Shown in pieces: positions 48,024-57,842 of a stretch of DNA of 64,000 nt. The stretch is taken from the NCBI GenBank assembly GCA_050186825.1, contig JBFWYD010000060.1, positions 1 to 64,000 of the forward strand. The letters run 5' to 3'. The position numbers were made by a program, and so were the translations under genes. The notes below the pieces were generated by a model that saw only the letters and a list, made by a program, of their open reading frames with translations, was not told the origin of the DNA and made no database searches. How positions within the stretch are numbered: the stretch's first letter is position 1; every line of letters starts with the position of its first letter. Source of the stretch: NORP233 sp050186825. GTDB lineage: Bacteria; Planctomycetota; J058.

Positions 48024-51000
48024 CGCGGCAGGCGCGCCCGCAGGCGCTTCAGGAGCGCGGCCGCGCCGGCGCGCGAGGGGTGGTCGGGGGGCGCGAGCTC
48101 GAGGAAGCGCTCGAGGTCGGCGACCGCGCCCGTCACGTCGTCTCGGAGCGAGCGCGCGTTGGCGCGGGTCCCGAAGGCGGCCGCGTCGCCCGGGTTCAGC
48201 GCGATCGCGCGCGTGCAGTCGGCCTCGGCCTCGGCGTGCTGCTTCAGCTCCATCCGGAGCATCGCGCGGTTCACCAGCGCCAGCCCCAGGCTGGGGTCGA
48301 GCTCGAGCGCGCGCGTGTAGTCCGCGATCGCCTGCTCGCGGCGGCGCAGCGCCTGGCGGACCGCGCCGCGGCTGTAGTGGAGCGCGGCCAGGTCCGGGCG
48401 CAGCTCGATGGCGCGGGTCAGGTCGCGCTCCGCCTCCTCGTTGCGCCCGAGGAGCTGGAGCGCGTGGCCGTGGTTCGCCCAGGCCTTGAAGTCCCGCGGC
48501 GCCAGGCGCGCCGCCTCGGCGTAGTCGTGGCAGGCAGCCTCGAGCTCCCCGCGCGCCTCGCGGACCATCCCCCGCCCGAGCCAGGCCTCGGCGTCGCGGG
48601 GCGAGCGCGCCAGCGCGCGCTCGAAGTCCGCGAGCGCGCGCGGGAGGTCACGGCGCGAGAGGTGCAGGCTGCCGCGGTTGACCCGCGCGGGGGCGTAGTC
48701 GGGGTCCTCGCGCAGGGCGCGGTCGAAGGCCTCGAGCGCGCCGGCCAGGTCGCCCGCGGCGTCGCGCAGCCGCCCCTGCAGGTTCCAGACCCGCGGCAGC
48801 TCGGGCGCGAGCTCCGCCGCGCGCGCCGCGTCGGCCAGCGCGCCCGCCAGGTCGCGGAGCTCCTGGCGCGCATCGGCGCGCTCCAGCCACAGCCGGGCCT
48901 GGGCGGGGTCGAGCTCGAGCGCGCGCGAGAGGTCCGAGACCGCGCGCGAGAGCTCGCCCTGGGCGCGGCGCACACTGGCCCGCGCGGCCCACAGCTCCGC
49001 CGCGCCCGGGTCGAGCTCGAGCGCGCGGCTCACGTCCTCGAGCGCTCCCAAGAGGTCGCCCGCCTCGCGGCGCGCCCGCGAGCGCGCGCGCCAGGCGGAG
49101 AGGTCGTCGGGCGCCGCGCCGGTGGCGCGCTCGGCCGCGGCCAGGGCCTCGCGCATCCGCCCCGCCCGGAGGTTCGCCTCCGATCGCACCACCCAGGCCG
49201 CGGCGCAGCGCGGGGCGCCCTCGAGCGCGCGCGCGCAGTCGGCCTCGGCGCCGGCCGCGTCTCGCAGCTCGAGGCGCGCTCGCGCGCGCAAGGCGAGGGC
49301 CTCGGCGCGCGCGCCCGCCTCGCCGTCCGGCCCGGCCAGCAGCGCGTCGAGCTCGTCCCGCGCCGCCGGCCAGGCGCCGCGCGCGACCAGGACCCGCGCT
49401 CGAGTCAGGCGCGCAGCCTCCGACCGCGGGGCCGCCGCGAGGGCCGCGGCGCACTCGTCGAGGGCCGCGTCCAGGTCGCCGCGCAGGCGCAGGGCCTCGG
49501 CGCGGGCCGCGCGGGACTCCGGGTCCTCGGCCGGCGGCAGCGCGCCGCGCGTGCGCGCCAGGGCGCGCGCGACCTGGACCGTGAACGCGCTCTCGGGCCC
49601 GAAGCGGCGGCAGGCGGCGGCCGCCGCCGGCAGGCCGGGCCCCCCCAGCCGGCAGAGCGCGAGCCCCGCGGGGGCGGCCCGGAGGGGGTCGGCCTCGGCG
49701 CGGAGGTAGCCGCACAGCGCGCTCGTCGCCGTCGGGTGGGGCTCGAGCCGCCCGAGCACGTCCGCCGCCACGCGGGCCAGGTCGAAGCGCCCCGCGCGCA
49801 CGCGCGCGTCGAGGCGCTGCGCGAGGAGCACCCGCCACGGCGGCGACAGGTGGCGCGCCTCGAGCGGCGTGCGCAGGTAGGCCCGCCGCTCCAGGCGCTC
49901 CTCGGCGGCGCGCAGCAGGGCGGCCTGCGCCGCGGGGAGCGCCTGGCCCAGGGGGGCGCGCAGGCGCGCGTCGAAGGCCTCGGCCAGCCCCGCGAGCGGG
50001 ACCTCCCCGGCGCGCCGCTCGAGCTCGGTCGGCTGGGCCACCTCGAGGTAGAGCTCGCGCGCGGCCGCGTCGAGCTCGGTGGTCAGCGCGGCCAGTCGCG
50101 CGCAGAGCTGGCGGCGGGAGGCCTCGGGATGGCGGACCAGGGCGAAGACCGCGTCGTCGAGCCGCGCGCCCGGCGCGCGGGCAGGCGCCTGCTCGAGCTC
50201 GTCGAGGACCCGGCGCACCTCGTCTTCGACCTGCTCGGCGCGCGCACGTCGGGCGCGCGCCACCCCCTCCACGCCCGCGGCGGCCGCGTCGTCGTCGACC
50301 CCCACCTGCGCGAGCGCGAAGGCCTCGCGCGCGAGGTCCCACTGCTCGCCGCGCTCCGCGATCCTCCCCAGGTGCAGGGCGGCCCGGCAGCGCGCCGCCG
50401 CCCCCTCGGGCGTGAGCCCGTGGAGCCGCTGCGCGCGCTCCAGCGCGGCCAGGGCGCGCCCCAGGTCGGGGGCCGCGCTGGCCGCGGTCCAGGCCTCCTC
50501 GGCCTCGGCGCGCGCGGCGGCGATCGCCGCAGCGCGCGCCTCGTCCGCCGCGCGCCCGCGGATCCGCGCCGAGAGCGCCAGGCCCGCGGAGCCCAGCGCG
50601 AGCGCCACGGCCAGGGCCGCGCTGGCGCTCGGATGCCGGCGCACCAGCCCGCGCGCCCGCTCCCAGGGCCCGTAGCGATAGGCCGCCACGGCACGGCCCT
50701 CCAGGAAGGCCAGGATGTCGGCGGCGAAGGCCTCCGCGCCCGGGTAGCGCGCCGCGGGCTCCGCGGCCAGGGCCCGGGCGGCGATGGCGCAGAGCTCGGG
50801 GGAGACGCCGTGCTCGCGCGGCCGGGGGAGCTCGATCTCTCCGGCCAGCACGCGCGCCAGGACCTCCGGGCCGCCGCCCTCGCCGTAGGGCGGCGCGCCG
50901 CCGAGCAGCTCGCAGAGGATCGCGCCCAGCGCGAACACGTCGGCGCGGGCATCGACGTCCTGCCCGGGGCGGCACTGCTCGGGCGGCATGTAGGCGAGCG

Positions 51001-51883
51001 TCCCCAGCAGCCCCCCGTCGCGGGTCAGCCCCGCGTGGGGGAGGGGACCCAGCGCCTCGCCGGGCTCGGCTTCACCCAGCAGCGCGCGCAGCGCCGCGTC
51101 GACGCCGGCGTCCTCGCGCAGGTCGCGCGCCAGCCCCCAGTCGACGACCTGCACCTCGCCGAAGGCCCCGATCATCACGTTGTCCGGCTTGAGGTCGCGG
51201 TGCACGATCCTCCGGCTGTGCGCGTAGGCCACGGCCTCGCTGGCCTTGACCAGGGCCTGGAGCAGGGCGCGCAGCTCGGGCTCGGCCGCGCCCGGGTCGG
51301 CGGCGCGGAGCGCGTGGTAGGCCTCGATCCGCGCCGCGAGCGACGCGCCCGCCACGTAGCGCAGCAGCAAGTAGTGCTGCCCCTCGGGTGTGCGCCCCGC
51401 CGCGTAGACGGGCGGGATCCCCGGGTGATCGAGCCGCGCCGTGACGGCCACCTCGCGCTGGAAGCGCTTGACCCGCTGCGGGCTCGGCTGGCCGCGGATC
51501 AGCTTCAGCGCGGCGCGGCGCCCCAGCTCCACGTCCTGGACGAGGTAGACCACCCCCATCCCGCCCTCGCCGAGCACGCGCTCGGCTCGCAGCGAGAGCT
51601 CCGGCCGGAGGGCCAGCTCGCGCCCCTCGACCGCGCCGGTGCTCGCGGGTGGGGCCCCGCTGGGTCTCGGCGCCGCGGCCCGCGACGGCTCGGGTTCGAG
51701 CGGCGTCGTGAGATGCCCGCCCAGCCGCGCGAGCTGCCCTGGCGCGAGCACGCCTTCGGCGACGAGCAGCTCCTCGAGCGGCCGTCCATCGCCGGGCGCC
51801 CGGCGCCCGAGCAGGGCGCGCAGCCGCTCGGGCCGCACCAGCCCCCGCGCCACGAGCAACTCGCACAGCTCCTGCTCGATCAC
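48020..51883 (-). CDS. Large Ser/Thr kinase with TPR array
   Basis: A 1287-residue protein, the largest kinase here. Residues 1-60 are the N-terminal module (ARGLVRPERLRALLG; LVAEGVLAPGQLARL). The kinase domain spans about 97-395: GEGGMGVVYLVQ, AALKLI, HRDLKPDNVM near 222, DWG in place of DFG near 246, GTLAYMPPEQ. A transmembrane helix (about 414-434) is followed by helical linker. A long TPR array runs from about 780 to the end (AWLGRGMVREARGELEAA; AWANHGHALQLLGRNEEAERDLTRAIELRP). The array should face outside. The GTG start has a TAGGCT box 6 nt upstream. DWG is a common variant. Confidence 0.94.
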   Translation of the reverse strand: MIEQELCELLVARGLVRPERLRALLGRRAPGDGRPLEELLVAEGVLAPGQLARLGGHLTTPLEPEPSRAAAPRPSGAPPASTGAVEGRELALRPELSLRAERVLGEGGMGVVYLVQDVELGRRAALKLIRGQPSPQRVKRFQREVAVTARLDHPGIPPVYAAGRTPEGQHYLLLRYVAGASLAARIEAYHALRAADPGAAEPELRALLQALVKASEAVAYAHSRRIVHRDLKPDNVMIGAFGEVQVVDWGLARDLREDAGVDAALRALLGEAEPGEALGPLPHAGLTRDGGLLGTLAYMPPEQCRPGQDVDARADVFALGAILCELLGGAPPYGEGGGPEVLARVLAGEIELPRPREHGVSPELCAIAARALAAEPAARYPGAEAFAADILAFLEGRAVAAYRYGPWERARGLVRRHPSASAALAVALALGSAGLALSARIRGRAADEARAAAIAAARAEAEEAWTAASAAPDLGRALAALERAQRLHGLTPEGAAARCRAALHLGRIAERGEQWDLAREAFALAQVGVDDDAAAAGVEGVARARRARAEQVEDEVRRVLDELEQAPARAPGARLDDAVFALVRHPEASRRQLCARLAALTTELDAAARELYLEVAQPTELERRAGEVPLAGLAEAFDARLRAPLGQALPAAQAALLRAAEERLERRAYLRTPLEARHLSPPWRVLLAQRLDARVRAGRFDLARVAADVLGRLEPHPTATSALCGYLRAEADPLRAAPAGLALCRLGGPGLPAAAAACRRFGPESAFTVQVARALARTRGALPPAEDPESRAARAEALRLRGDLDAALDECAAALAAAPRSEAARLTRARVLVARGAWPAARDELDALLAGPDGEAGARAEALALRARARLELRDAAGAEADCARALEGAPRCAAAWVVRSEANLRAGRMREALAAAERATGAAPDDLSAWRARSRARREAGDLLGALEDVSRALELDPGAAELWAARASVRRAQGELSRAVSDLSRALELDPAQARLWLERADARQELRDLAGALADAARAAELAPELPRVWNLQGRLRDAAGDLAGALEAFDRALREDPDYAPARVNRGSLHLSRRDLPRALADFERALARSPRDAEAWLGRGMVREARGELEAACHDYAEAARLAPRDFKAWANHGHALQLLGRNEEAERDLTRAIELRPDLAALHYSRGAVRQALRRREQAIADYTRALELDPSLGLALVNRAMLRMELKQHAEAEADCTRAIALNPGDAAAFGTRANARSLRDDVTGAVADLERFLELAPPDHPSRAGAAALLKRLRARLPR

Positions 51884-51889
51884 CCGCCC

Positions 51890-51895
51890 AGCCTA
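51890..51895 (-). promoter_or_regulatory. -10-like box (TAGGCT), TPR kinase gene
   Basis: TAGGCT on the minus strand, 6 nt before the GTG at 51883 and with no ribosome site; it is the same arrangement as at several other genes in this window. Confidence 0.42.
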
Positions 51896-52037
51896 GCGTC
51901 CAGCCTGGCGCCGCAGCAGGCGCCTGGCGCGCCGAGGCGCCGCAGCCCACCCCACAGGTGGAGCAGGTTCTACGCGCGTTGCAGGCCTCGCCCATCCCAT
52001 CCACCGTGCGCGCGGGGAGACGCGAGCGGAGCGGCCG

Positions 52038-52349
52038 GTGGCGCGGACGAGGTCCTCGAGCGATCAGGAGCTGCGCGCGCTGCGGCGCGAGGCGGCCGGC
52101 GGGGCGCCCGCCGAGCGCGAGCGCTGGGTGTGGGAGTGCCTGCGCCGCGGCGAGCTGCCCATGATCGGGCGCGAGATCATGGACCTCCCCGCCGAGCTGC
52201 GCGATCCGCTCGCGCGTGAGCGCGTCCTGCGCGGGCGCTGCGCCTGGTGCGGGGGCTTCGAGCCCGGGCGCGCTCGCTGTTGCTGCGCGCGCTGCTTCGT
52301 CGATGTCGGCGTGCTCTGCTTCCACTGCCCGCGCCGCGAGTCGCGCTGA
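52038..52349 (+). CDS. Small zinc-finger-like protein, unknown
   Basis: A 103-residue protein: a helical N-terminal half (DQELRALRREAAG...WVWECLRRGELPMIGREI) and a Cys-rich C-terminus (CAWCGGF, CCCARC, CFHC) that could bind one or two zinc ions. The GTG follows GGAG by six bases. It lies divergent to the TPR kinase and just before a glycosyltransferase gene. An overlapping reading frame runs into the glycosyltransferase, but the Cys pairs here support this frame. No family is recognised. Confidence 0.6.
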   Translation: MARTRSSSDQELRALRREAAGGAPAERERWVWECLRRGELPMIGREIMDLPAELRDPLARERVLRGRCAWCGGFEPGRARCCCARCFVDVGVLCFHCPRRESR

Positions 52350-52401
52350 GCCGCGCGCTCGTGCCAGGCGGGTAGGCTCTGGCCGCCGCAGGAGGCCCGC
52401 G

Positions 52402-54501
52402 ATCCAGCCCCCGTCCCAGGAACCAGGCCAGGAACCGGCCCAGGAGCCGGCCCAGGAGCCGGACCAGCCCTCGCCCCGCTCGGCGCGCCTGCGCCTCGCC
52501 CTGAGCGGCGCGGCGCTGCTGCTCGCGCTCTACCTGCCCGGGCTCGCGAGCGGCCGGCCGCTGGCCGAGCCCGACGAGCTGCGCTACGCCGAGCTCGCGC
52601 GCGAGATGCGCCTGGGCGGCGACTGGGTGAGCCCGCGCCTGGACGGCCTGCCCTACCTCGAGAAGCCGCCGCTCCACACCTGGCTGGGCGCGGCCGCGCA
52701 GGGCCTCTGCGGCGCGGCGCCCTGGACCGCGCGGCTCGTGCCCACCGCCGAGGCGCTGCTCTCGGTCCTGGCCGCGGCCGCGCTCGCGGGGGTCTGGTGG
52801 GGCCCGCGCGCCGCGGGCCTGGCCGCGCTGGTCCACGCCACCGGCCTGGCCGGGCTCGCCCTCGCGCAGTTCGACGTGGTCGACACGACGCTCGCCTGCT
52901 GCCTCGACTGGGGGATGGTCCTCCTGGCGCTCGCGCTGGAGCGGGCCCGCGCGGCGCGCTGGCTCCTGCCTGGGGCCGGCGCCCTGCTCGGGCTGGCGGT
53001 CCTGGCCAAGGGCCCGATCGGCGTCGTGCTGCCGACCCTCGCGATGCTCGTGCACGCGGCGTGGTCGCGGCGCTGGTCGCTGCTGCGTCCGGCCGCGCTG
53101 CTCGGGCTCCTCACCACGGCGACGGTGGCGCTCCCTTGGCTCTGGGCCGCGCAGCGCGCGCATCCCGGCGGGGAAGACCAGCCCTCCTTCCTCGCCTGGT
53201 TCCTCGTGCACGAGCACGCTCAGCGCTTCCTGACCGCGACCCACGATCGCGGCGCGCCGGCCCTGGTGCTCGCGCTGGCGCTCCTGGTCGGCGCCCTGCC
53301 CTGGACCCCGGCCCTGGTCGCCGCGCTCGCCGAGCTGCGTGGCCGCGCGCGGGGCCTGCTGGCGCTCGGCGGCGCGAGCCTGACGCTGATCGTCCTGCTC
53401 GAGCTGCTCGGGGCCGGGCTCGTTCGGCTGGGCCTCAGCCCGCCGGGCCTGCCCGTCCTCGGGCTCCTGCTCTTCCTGGGCGGCGCGCTGCGCGCCGCGC
53501 TGCGTCCCGGCTCCGTCCCGGTCCCCGGCCCCGCCCCACCCGAGGACGAACCCGAGGTGAGCCGCGAGCTGCTGCTCATGGCCTGGGTCCTCGCGCCCCT
53601 GGTGTTCTTCGCCGCCTCGCACAGCAAGCTCGTGACCTACGTGCTGCCCTGCTTCCTTCCGCTCTCGCTCCTGGTCGCGCGCTGGTGGGGGCAGCTGCTC
53701 GAGGCCGGGGCGCCGGCCCCGCTCGCCGTGCGGCGCGGCCTGGCCGCGCTGACCACGCTCGCGGGCCCTGGGGTCGCCCTGGCGGGCTGGGCGCTGAGCC
53801 GGCTGGAGGCCCTGCGCGGCTCGCTCCTGCCCTGGGTCCTGACAGGTGCGCTGCTGACCCTGGCCGGCGCGGGCGTCGCCTGGGCCGGTCGCCGCGGCGC
53901 GCGGGCGCTCCTGGGTGCGGTCGTCCTCTGGACCGCGCTCCTCGCGAGCGGCGGGAGCGCGCTCGCCGCCCGTGTGGTCCCGCGGCGCAGCGCCAACGAG
54001 CTGGCCAGCCTGCTCTCCCAGGTGGCCGCGCCCGAGGACGCGCTCCTGGTGGCCTCCTATCGCCAGGCCTTTCCCTACGCGCTCCGCCGCCCGATCCGGC
54101 TGCTGGTCCGCACGCTCGACTCCCCGGAGGGAGCCGAGCACGAGGGCCTGCTCGGCGGGCCGCTGCGCGCGGACGATGGCGCGCAGGTGTGGCTCGAGGC
54201 GCACGCGCTCTCCGAGGACCTGCGCGGCCCCCTCCTGCTCACGCCGCCCGCCGAGCGCCTCGCGCACCTGGTCGAGCGTCGCCGCCTGCCCGCGCTGTGG
54301 CGCGGCCCGAGGCGGGTGTGGCTGGCCCTCCCCTGGCCCGAGCCCGCGTCGCCCGACGATCCGACCTGGGCTCCCGGGGTGTGGTGGGTCGCCCGCGAGG
54401 GGAAGCTCCTGCTCGTGACCAACCACCCGCATCCGCGCGCGCGCCGCCTCGCGCGCTGGGAGGAGGTCGGGCACGGCCCCTTCCGCGCGGCGGTCGAGTA
54501 G
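52402..54501 (+). CDS. GT39-family (ArnT/PMT-like) glycosyltransferase
   Basis: A ~699-residue integral membrane enzyme of the dolichyl/undecaprenyl-phosphate-mannose transferase type (GT39/GT83). The signature comes early: LAEPDELRYAELAREM with the catalytic Asp/Glu pair, then LPYLEKPPLHTWLGA. At least ten hydrophobic helices follow, with AKGPIGVVLPTLA, PWLW and FAASHSKLVTYVLPCFLPLSLL in between; the C-terminal ~180 residues are soluble and external. The sugar and acceptor are unknown. No ATG/GTG/TTG lies close upstream; the best start is ATC at 52402, six bases after AGGAGG and behind TAGGCT (52373-52378). Longer frames from GTG 52216 or ATG 52303 overlap the zinc-finger gene. Confidence 0.85.
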   Translation: MQPPSQEPGQEPAQEPAQEPDQPSPRSARLRLALSGAALLLALYLPGLASGRPLAEPDELRYAELAREMRLGGDWVSPRLDGLPYLEKPPLHTWLGAAAQGLCGAAPWTARLVPTAEALLSVLAAAALAGVWWGPRAAGLAALVHATGLAGLALAQFDVVDTTLACCLDWGMVLLALALERARAARWLLPGAGALLGLAVLAKGPIGVVLPTLAMLVHAAWSRRWSLLRPAALLGLLTTATVALPWLWAAQRAHPGGEDQPSFLAWFLVHEHAQRFLTATHDRGAPALVLALALLVGALPWTPALVAALAELRGRARGLLALGGASLTLIVLLELLGAGLVRLGLSPPGLPVLGLLLFLGGALRAALRPGSVPVPGPAPPEDEPEVSRELLLMAWVLAPLVFFAASHSKLVTYVLPCFLPLSLLVARWWGQLLEAGAPAPLAVRRGLAALTTLAGPGVALAGWALSRLEALRGSLLPWVLTGALLTLAGAGVAWAGRRGARALLGAVVLWTALLASGGSALAARVVPRRSANELASLLSQVAAPEDALLVASYRQAFPYALRRPIRLLVRTLDSPEGAEHEGLLGGPLRADDGAQVWLEAHALSEDLRGPLLLTPPAERLAHLVERRRLPALWRGPRRVWLALPWPEPASPDDPTWAPGVWWVAREGKLLLVTNHPHPRARRLARWEEVGHGPFRAAVE

Positions 54502-54550
54502 GCACCCCGACCCTGGACCTCGACCCTGGGCGCGGAGCGGGCGGGTCGGC

Positions 54551-54556
54551 TATCTC
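54551..54556 (+). promoter_or_regulatory. -10-like box (TATCTC), kinase gene
   Basis: TATCTC ends 7 nt before the GTG at 54564; no ribosome site is present. It is a weaker member of the recurring leaderless set. Confidence 0.33.
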
Positions 54557-54563
54557 TCTAGGC

Positions 54564-57500
54564 GTGACGCAGGGGCTCGACACCGCGCTCGCCCGCTGGC
54601 TCCACCAGGAGGGTCTCCTGGACGCGCGCTCCCTCCAGGGCTGCCTGGCCGAGGTCCGCCAGCGCCGCTGGGCCGATCCGGACGTCTCGCTGGCGCTGGT
54701 GCTCGTGGACCGGCGCCTCGTCCCCCCCGAGCGCCTGCACGAGGGGCTGACCGCCGTGGTCGGCCCGCAGGCCGGCGCGCCCGCGGCCGCCCTGGCCAGC
54801 TCCTCGCACGAGTTCCCCGAGCGCTTCGGCCCCTTCCGCGTCCTGCGCGAGCTGGCGCAGGGCGGGATGGGCGCGGTGCTCGAGGTGGTCCACGAGCAGA
54901 GCGGCGTCCGCTACGCGCTCAAGACGATCAAGCCCTCGCGCCTGCGCGGGACGCAGCGCGCCGAGGCGGAGGAGGAGCTGGCCCGCTTCCGCCGCGAGGC
55001 CGAGCTCACCGCCCGCCTCGATCACCCGCACGTGGTGCGGATCCACGGCGCCGACCTCGAGGCGCGCGGCTACCCCTACCTGGTCCAGGACCTGCTCCCC
55101 GGGGGGACGCTGGCCGAGCGCATCGAGGCCCAGGGCGCGCTCGAGCCGCAGGAGGCGCTGGAGGTCGCGCTCAAGCTGGCCCTGGCGCTCCAGCACGCCC
55201 ACGCCCGCGGCGTGCTGCATCGCGACCTCAAGCCCGGGAACGTGATGTTCGACGACCGCGGCGAGCCGCGCCTGGTGGACTGGGGGCTGGCGCGCTCGGT
55301 GCGCGAGGCGAGCCTCCGGCTGACCGAGGACGGGACCATCCTGGGGACGCCGGGCTACATGCCGCCCGAGCAGGCCACGGGCGACGAGGAGGCCGGGCCG
55401 CCGGCCGACGCCTACGCCCTGGGCGCGCTGCTGTTCGCGATGCTCTGCGGGCGCCCGCCCTTCCAGGGCGAGCGCGCCCTGGCCGTCCTCGACCAGGTCC
55501 TGCACCAGCCGCCGCCGCGGCTGCGCGCGCTGCGCCGCGACCTGCCCGCGCGCGAGGGCGCGCTGCTCGAGGACCTGATCGACCGCGCGCTCGCCAAGGC
55601 CCCCGCGGATCGCCCCTCCCTCGCGGAGATGGGCGAGGTGCTCAACCGCCTGGCGCGCGACGAGGGCGGCGCGCTGGTCCTCGCGCCGCGGCGCCGCGGC
55701 GCCGCGGTGGCCGGGGCGCTCGCGCTCCTGCTGGGGCTCGCCGCGCTGGGCGTCGCCGGCGTCGCGCGGCTGCGCCGCGCGCGCGACGACGCGCGCCGCG
55801 TCGAGCTGGCGCAGGTGGCCGAGCTCACGAGCGCCCTCGACCTCGGGCTCACGCCTGCCCCGGGTGAGGCGCGCGGCCTGCGGCGGCTGCGCCCGACCTC
55901 GCCCGCCGAGCTGGCCACCCTGCGCGTGCGGCTCGAGGCGCTGGCCGGCGGGCTGGCGCCCGCCGAGGAGGCCCGCCGCGCGGAGCTCCTCAGCCGGGTC
56001 GGCGAGCACGAGCGGCTGGCGCGGGCCTGCGCGGGGGAGGCCGTGCCCCTCGGCGGCGCGGGGGCGCTGGGCGACGTCGTCGACGGGCTGGTGCTCCAGG
56101 CGCGCGGGGACCTGAGCGGCGCGGCCCGGGCCGCGCGCCGCGCCCTGGTCGCCGACCGCGGCTCGCTCCCTGCCTGGCGCCTGGCCCTCGAGCTCGCCGA
56201 CGAGGCGGAGCAGGTCCGCCTGGTCGAGGGCCTCGCGGGCGACGACCCTGCCGCCGTGCGCGCGCTCGCCGCCGAGCTGCTGCGCCCGACCGCCATCGCA
56301 GCGCTCTCTGCTTTCCCGGCGCGCGCCGTCCTGGACGAGGCCCAGCTGCGCCGCGCGCGCCGGCCGCTCGCGGCGCTCGCGGGGCTCGGAGCGAGCCGCG
56401 CGGAGCTGGCAAGAGTGGTGGCCGACGCGACCAACGCCGCCGCCCCGCGCTGGGCGGAGCTGCTGGCGGGGACCGACCCCACGCGGCTCGAGTCCGTGCT
56501 GGCGGCGCTCGCGAGCCTCGGCCCCGAGCCGCTGCCGCTCGGCGCCGCCCTGCGCGCACGGCTGCGCGAGCTGGTCCGCGCCGGCGCCGTGGCGATCGAC
56601 GAGGTCTCGCGCGAGCTCGCGGGCCACGGCACGCTCGGCCCCGAGGGCCAGCGCCGGCGCGGCCGCGCGCGGGCCGACCTGCTCCGCGGGCTGCGGCTCG
56701 ACGCGGCGCTGACCTACCGCCACGCCGCCCTGGCCCCGGGCTGGGAGAGCCCGGTCGAGCTGGTCAGCGCCGCGACCCATCAGGTGATCGTGGAGACGCG
56801 CGGTCGCTCGGACCTGGCCCTGGACTGCACGCTCCTGGTCCTTCGCGCGGGCACGAGCTCGAGCCTGGACCCGGTCCAGCTGGCGGGACGGGTCCAACCC
56901 GCCGACGCCGCGGCGTGGCTGGCGCGGGTCCCAGGCAGCCGCGCGGGTCGGCTGCTGGTGTGGCGGCACGGGCTCCAGCACGGGGCCCACTACGACCAGC
57001 TCCCCGAGCGCGAGCTGATCGCGGCCTACGAGGCGCTGCGGACCCAGGTGGTCGAGCCCGCGCCGGGGACCGCCCTCGACGACCTGACCCCGGGCTACCT
57101 GGGCAGCGCCGAGCTGTGGCTCGCGGAGATGGCCGGCCAGCTCGGGACGCGCGACGGCCCCGCGGCCGCGCCCTGGAACGAGCGCGCCGTGGCCTGGGCG
57201 GAGCGCGCCGCGAGCCGGCCCCTGCCGCATCGGTCGGAGCAGCTGGCGCGCGTGGCCGAGGTCGAGGGCCACGCCCTCGGCCAGCTCCGGCGCGTGCCCC
57301 AGGCGCTGGAGCGTAGCCTGGCGCTGGTCGCGCGCCTGCGCGAGCTGGTCGCGGCGGCGCCGCCCGAGGAGCAGGCCAGCTGCCGCTGGGGCCTCGGGCG
57401 CTCGCTCTACCAGGTCGGCCGCTGGCGCTATCAGCTCGGGCGCTACGAGGAGGCGCTCTTGGCCTTCGACGAGGTCGTGGACAGCCTGCGCCGCGGCTCG

Positions 57501-57842
57501 CGCGGCTCCGACCGCGAAGGGGAGGCGCGCGCCCACGCCTCGCGCTGCCTCTACCGGCTCGGGCGCCGCGAGGAGGCCTGGCAGAAGCTCGAGCTCGACG
57601 CGCGCGTCATCGAGCTGGGCGGGAGCTACGAGGCCGCGAGCTGGGCCCTGGAGCTGACCAAGGAGGTCCGGGGCCCCGCCCGCGCGCAGGCCCTGCTCGA
57701 GGAGCTCCTCTCCCGCCCGCCGCGGGAGGACGAGCCCCGGATCGACGGCGCCGGGCGACCGCTGCTCAACGAGGACGAGCGCCGCCTGCTCCGGGAGGAC
57801 GCGCGACGCTTCGGTCTGAAGGCCCCCGAGGAGCGTCCATGA
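54564..57842 (+). CDS. Large membrane Ser/Thr kinase
   Basis: A 1092-residue kinase. Residues 1-67 are the N-terminal module (QEGLLDARSLQGCLAEV; LVDRRLVPPERLHEGL). The kinase domain spans about 86-375: AQGGMGAVLEVV, YALKTIK, HRDLKPGNVM near 217, DWG near 238, GTPGYMPPEQ and a DAYALGALLF helix. A transmembrane helix (about 380-400) precedes a ~690-residue outer region of mixed helical repeats, with TPR-like units near the end (YQVGRWRYQLGRYEEALLAFDEV). Ala/Leu/Arg content is high. The ATGA overlap couples it to an N-formylglutamate amidohydrolase gene. Confidence 0.94.
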   Translation: MTQGLDTALARWLHQEGLLDARSLQGCLAEVRQRRWADPDVSLALVLVDRRLVPPERLHEGLTAVVGPQAGAPAAALASSSHEFPERFGPFRVLRELAQGGMGAVLEVVHEQSGVRYALKTIKPSRLRGTQRAEAEEELARFRREAELTARLDHPHVVRIHGADLEARGYPYLVQDLLPGGTLAERIEAQGALEPQEALEVALKLALALQHAHARGVLHRDLKPGNVMFDDRGEPRLVDWGLARSVREASLRLTEDGTILGTPGYMPPEQATGDEEAGPPADAYALGALLFAMLCGRPPFQGERALAVLDQVLHQPPPRLRALRRDLPAREGALLEDLIDRALAKAPADRPSLAEMGEVLNRLARDEGGALVLAPRRRGAAVAGALALLLGLAALGVAGVARLRRARDDARRVELAQVAELTSALDLGLTPAPGEARGLRRLRPTSPAELATLRVRLEALAGGLAPAEEARRAELLSRVGEHERLARACAGEAVPLGGAGALGDVVDGLVLQARGDLSGAARAARRALVADRGSLPAWRLALELADEAEQVRLVEGLAGDDPAAVRALAAELLRPTAIAALSAFPARAVLDEAQLRRARRPLAALAGLGASRAELARVVADATNAAAPRWAELLAGTDPTRLESVLAALASLGPEPLPLGAALRARLRELVRAGAVAIDEVSRELAGHGTLGPEGQRRRGRARADLLRGLRLDAALTYRHAALAPGWESPVELVSAATHQVIVETRGRSDLALDCTLLVLRAGTSSSLDPVQLAGRVQPADAAAWLARVPGSRAGRLLVWRHGLQHGAHYDQLPERELIAAYEALRTQVVEPAPGTALDDLTPGYLGSAELWLAEMAGQLGTRDGPAAAPWNERAVAWAERAASRPLPHRSEQLARVAEVEGHALGQLRRVPQALERSLALVARLRELVAAAPPEEQASCRWGLGRSLYQVGRWRYQLGRYEEALLAFDEVVDSLRRGSRGSDREGEARAHASRCLYRLGRREEAWQKLELDARVIELGGSYEAASWALELTKEVRGPARAQALLEELLSRPPREDEPRIDGAGRPLLNEDERRLLREDARRFGLKAPEERP

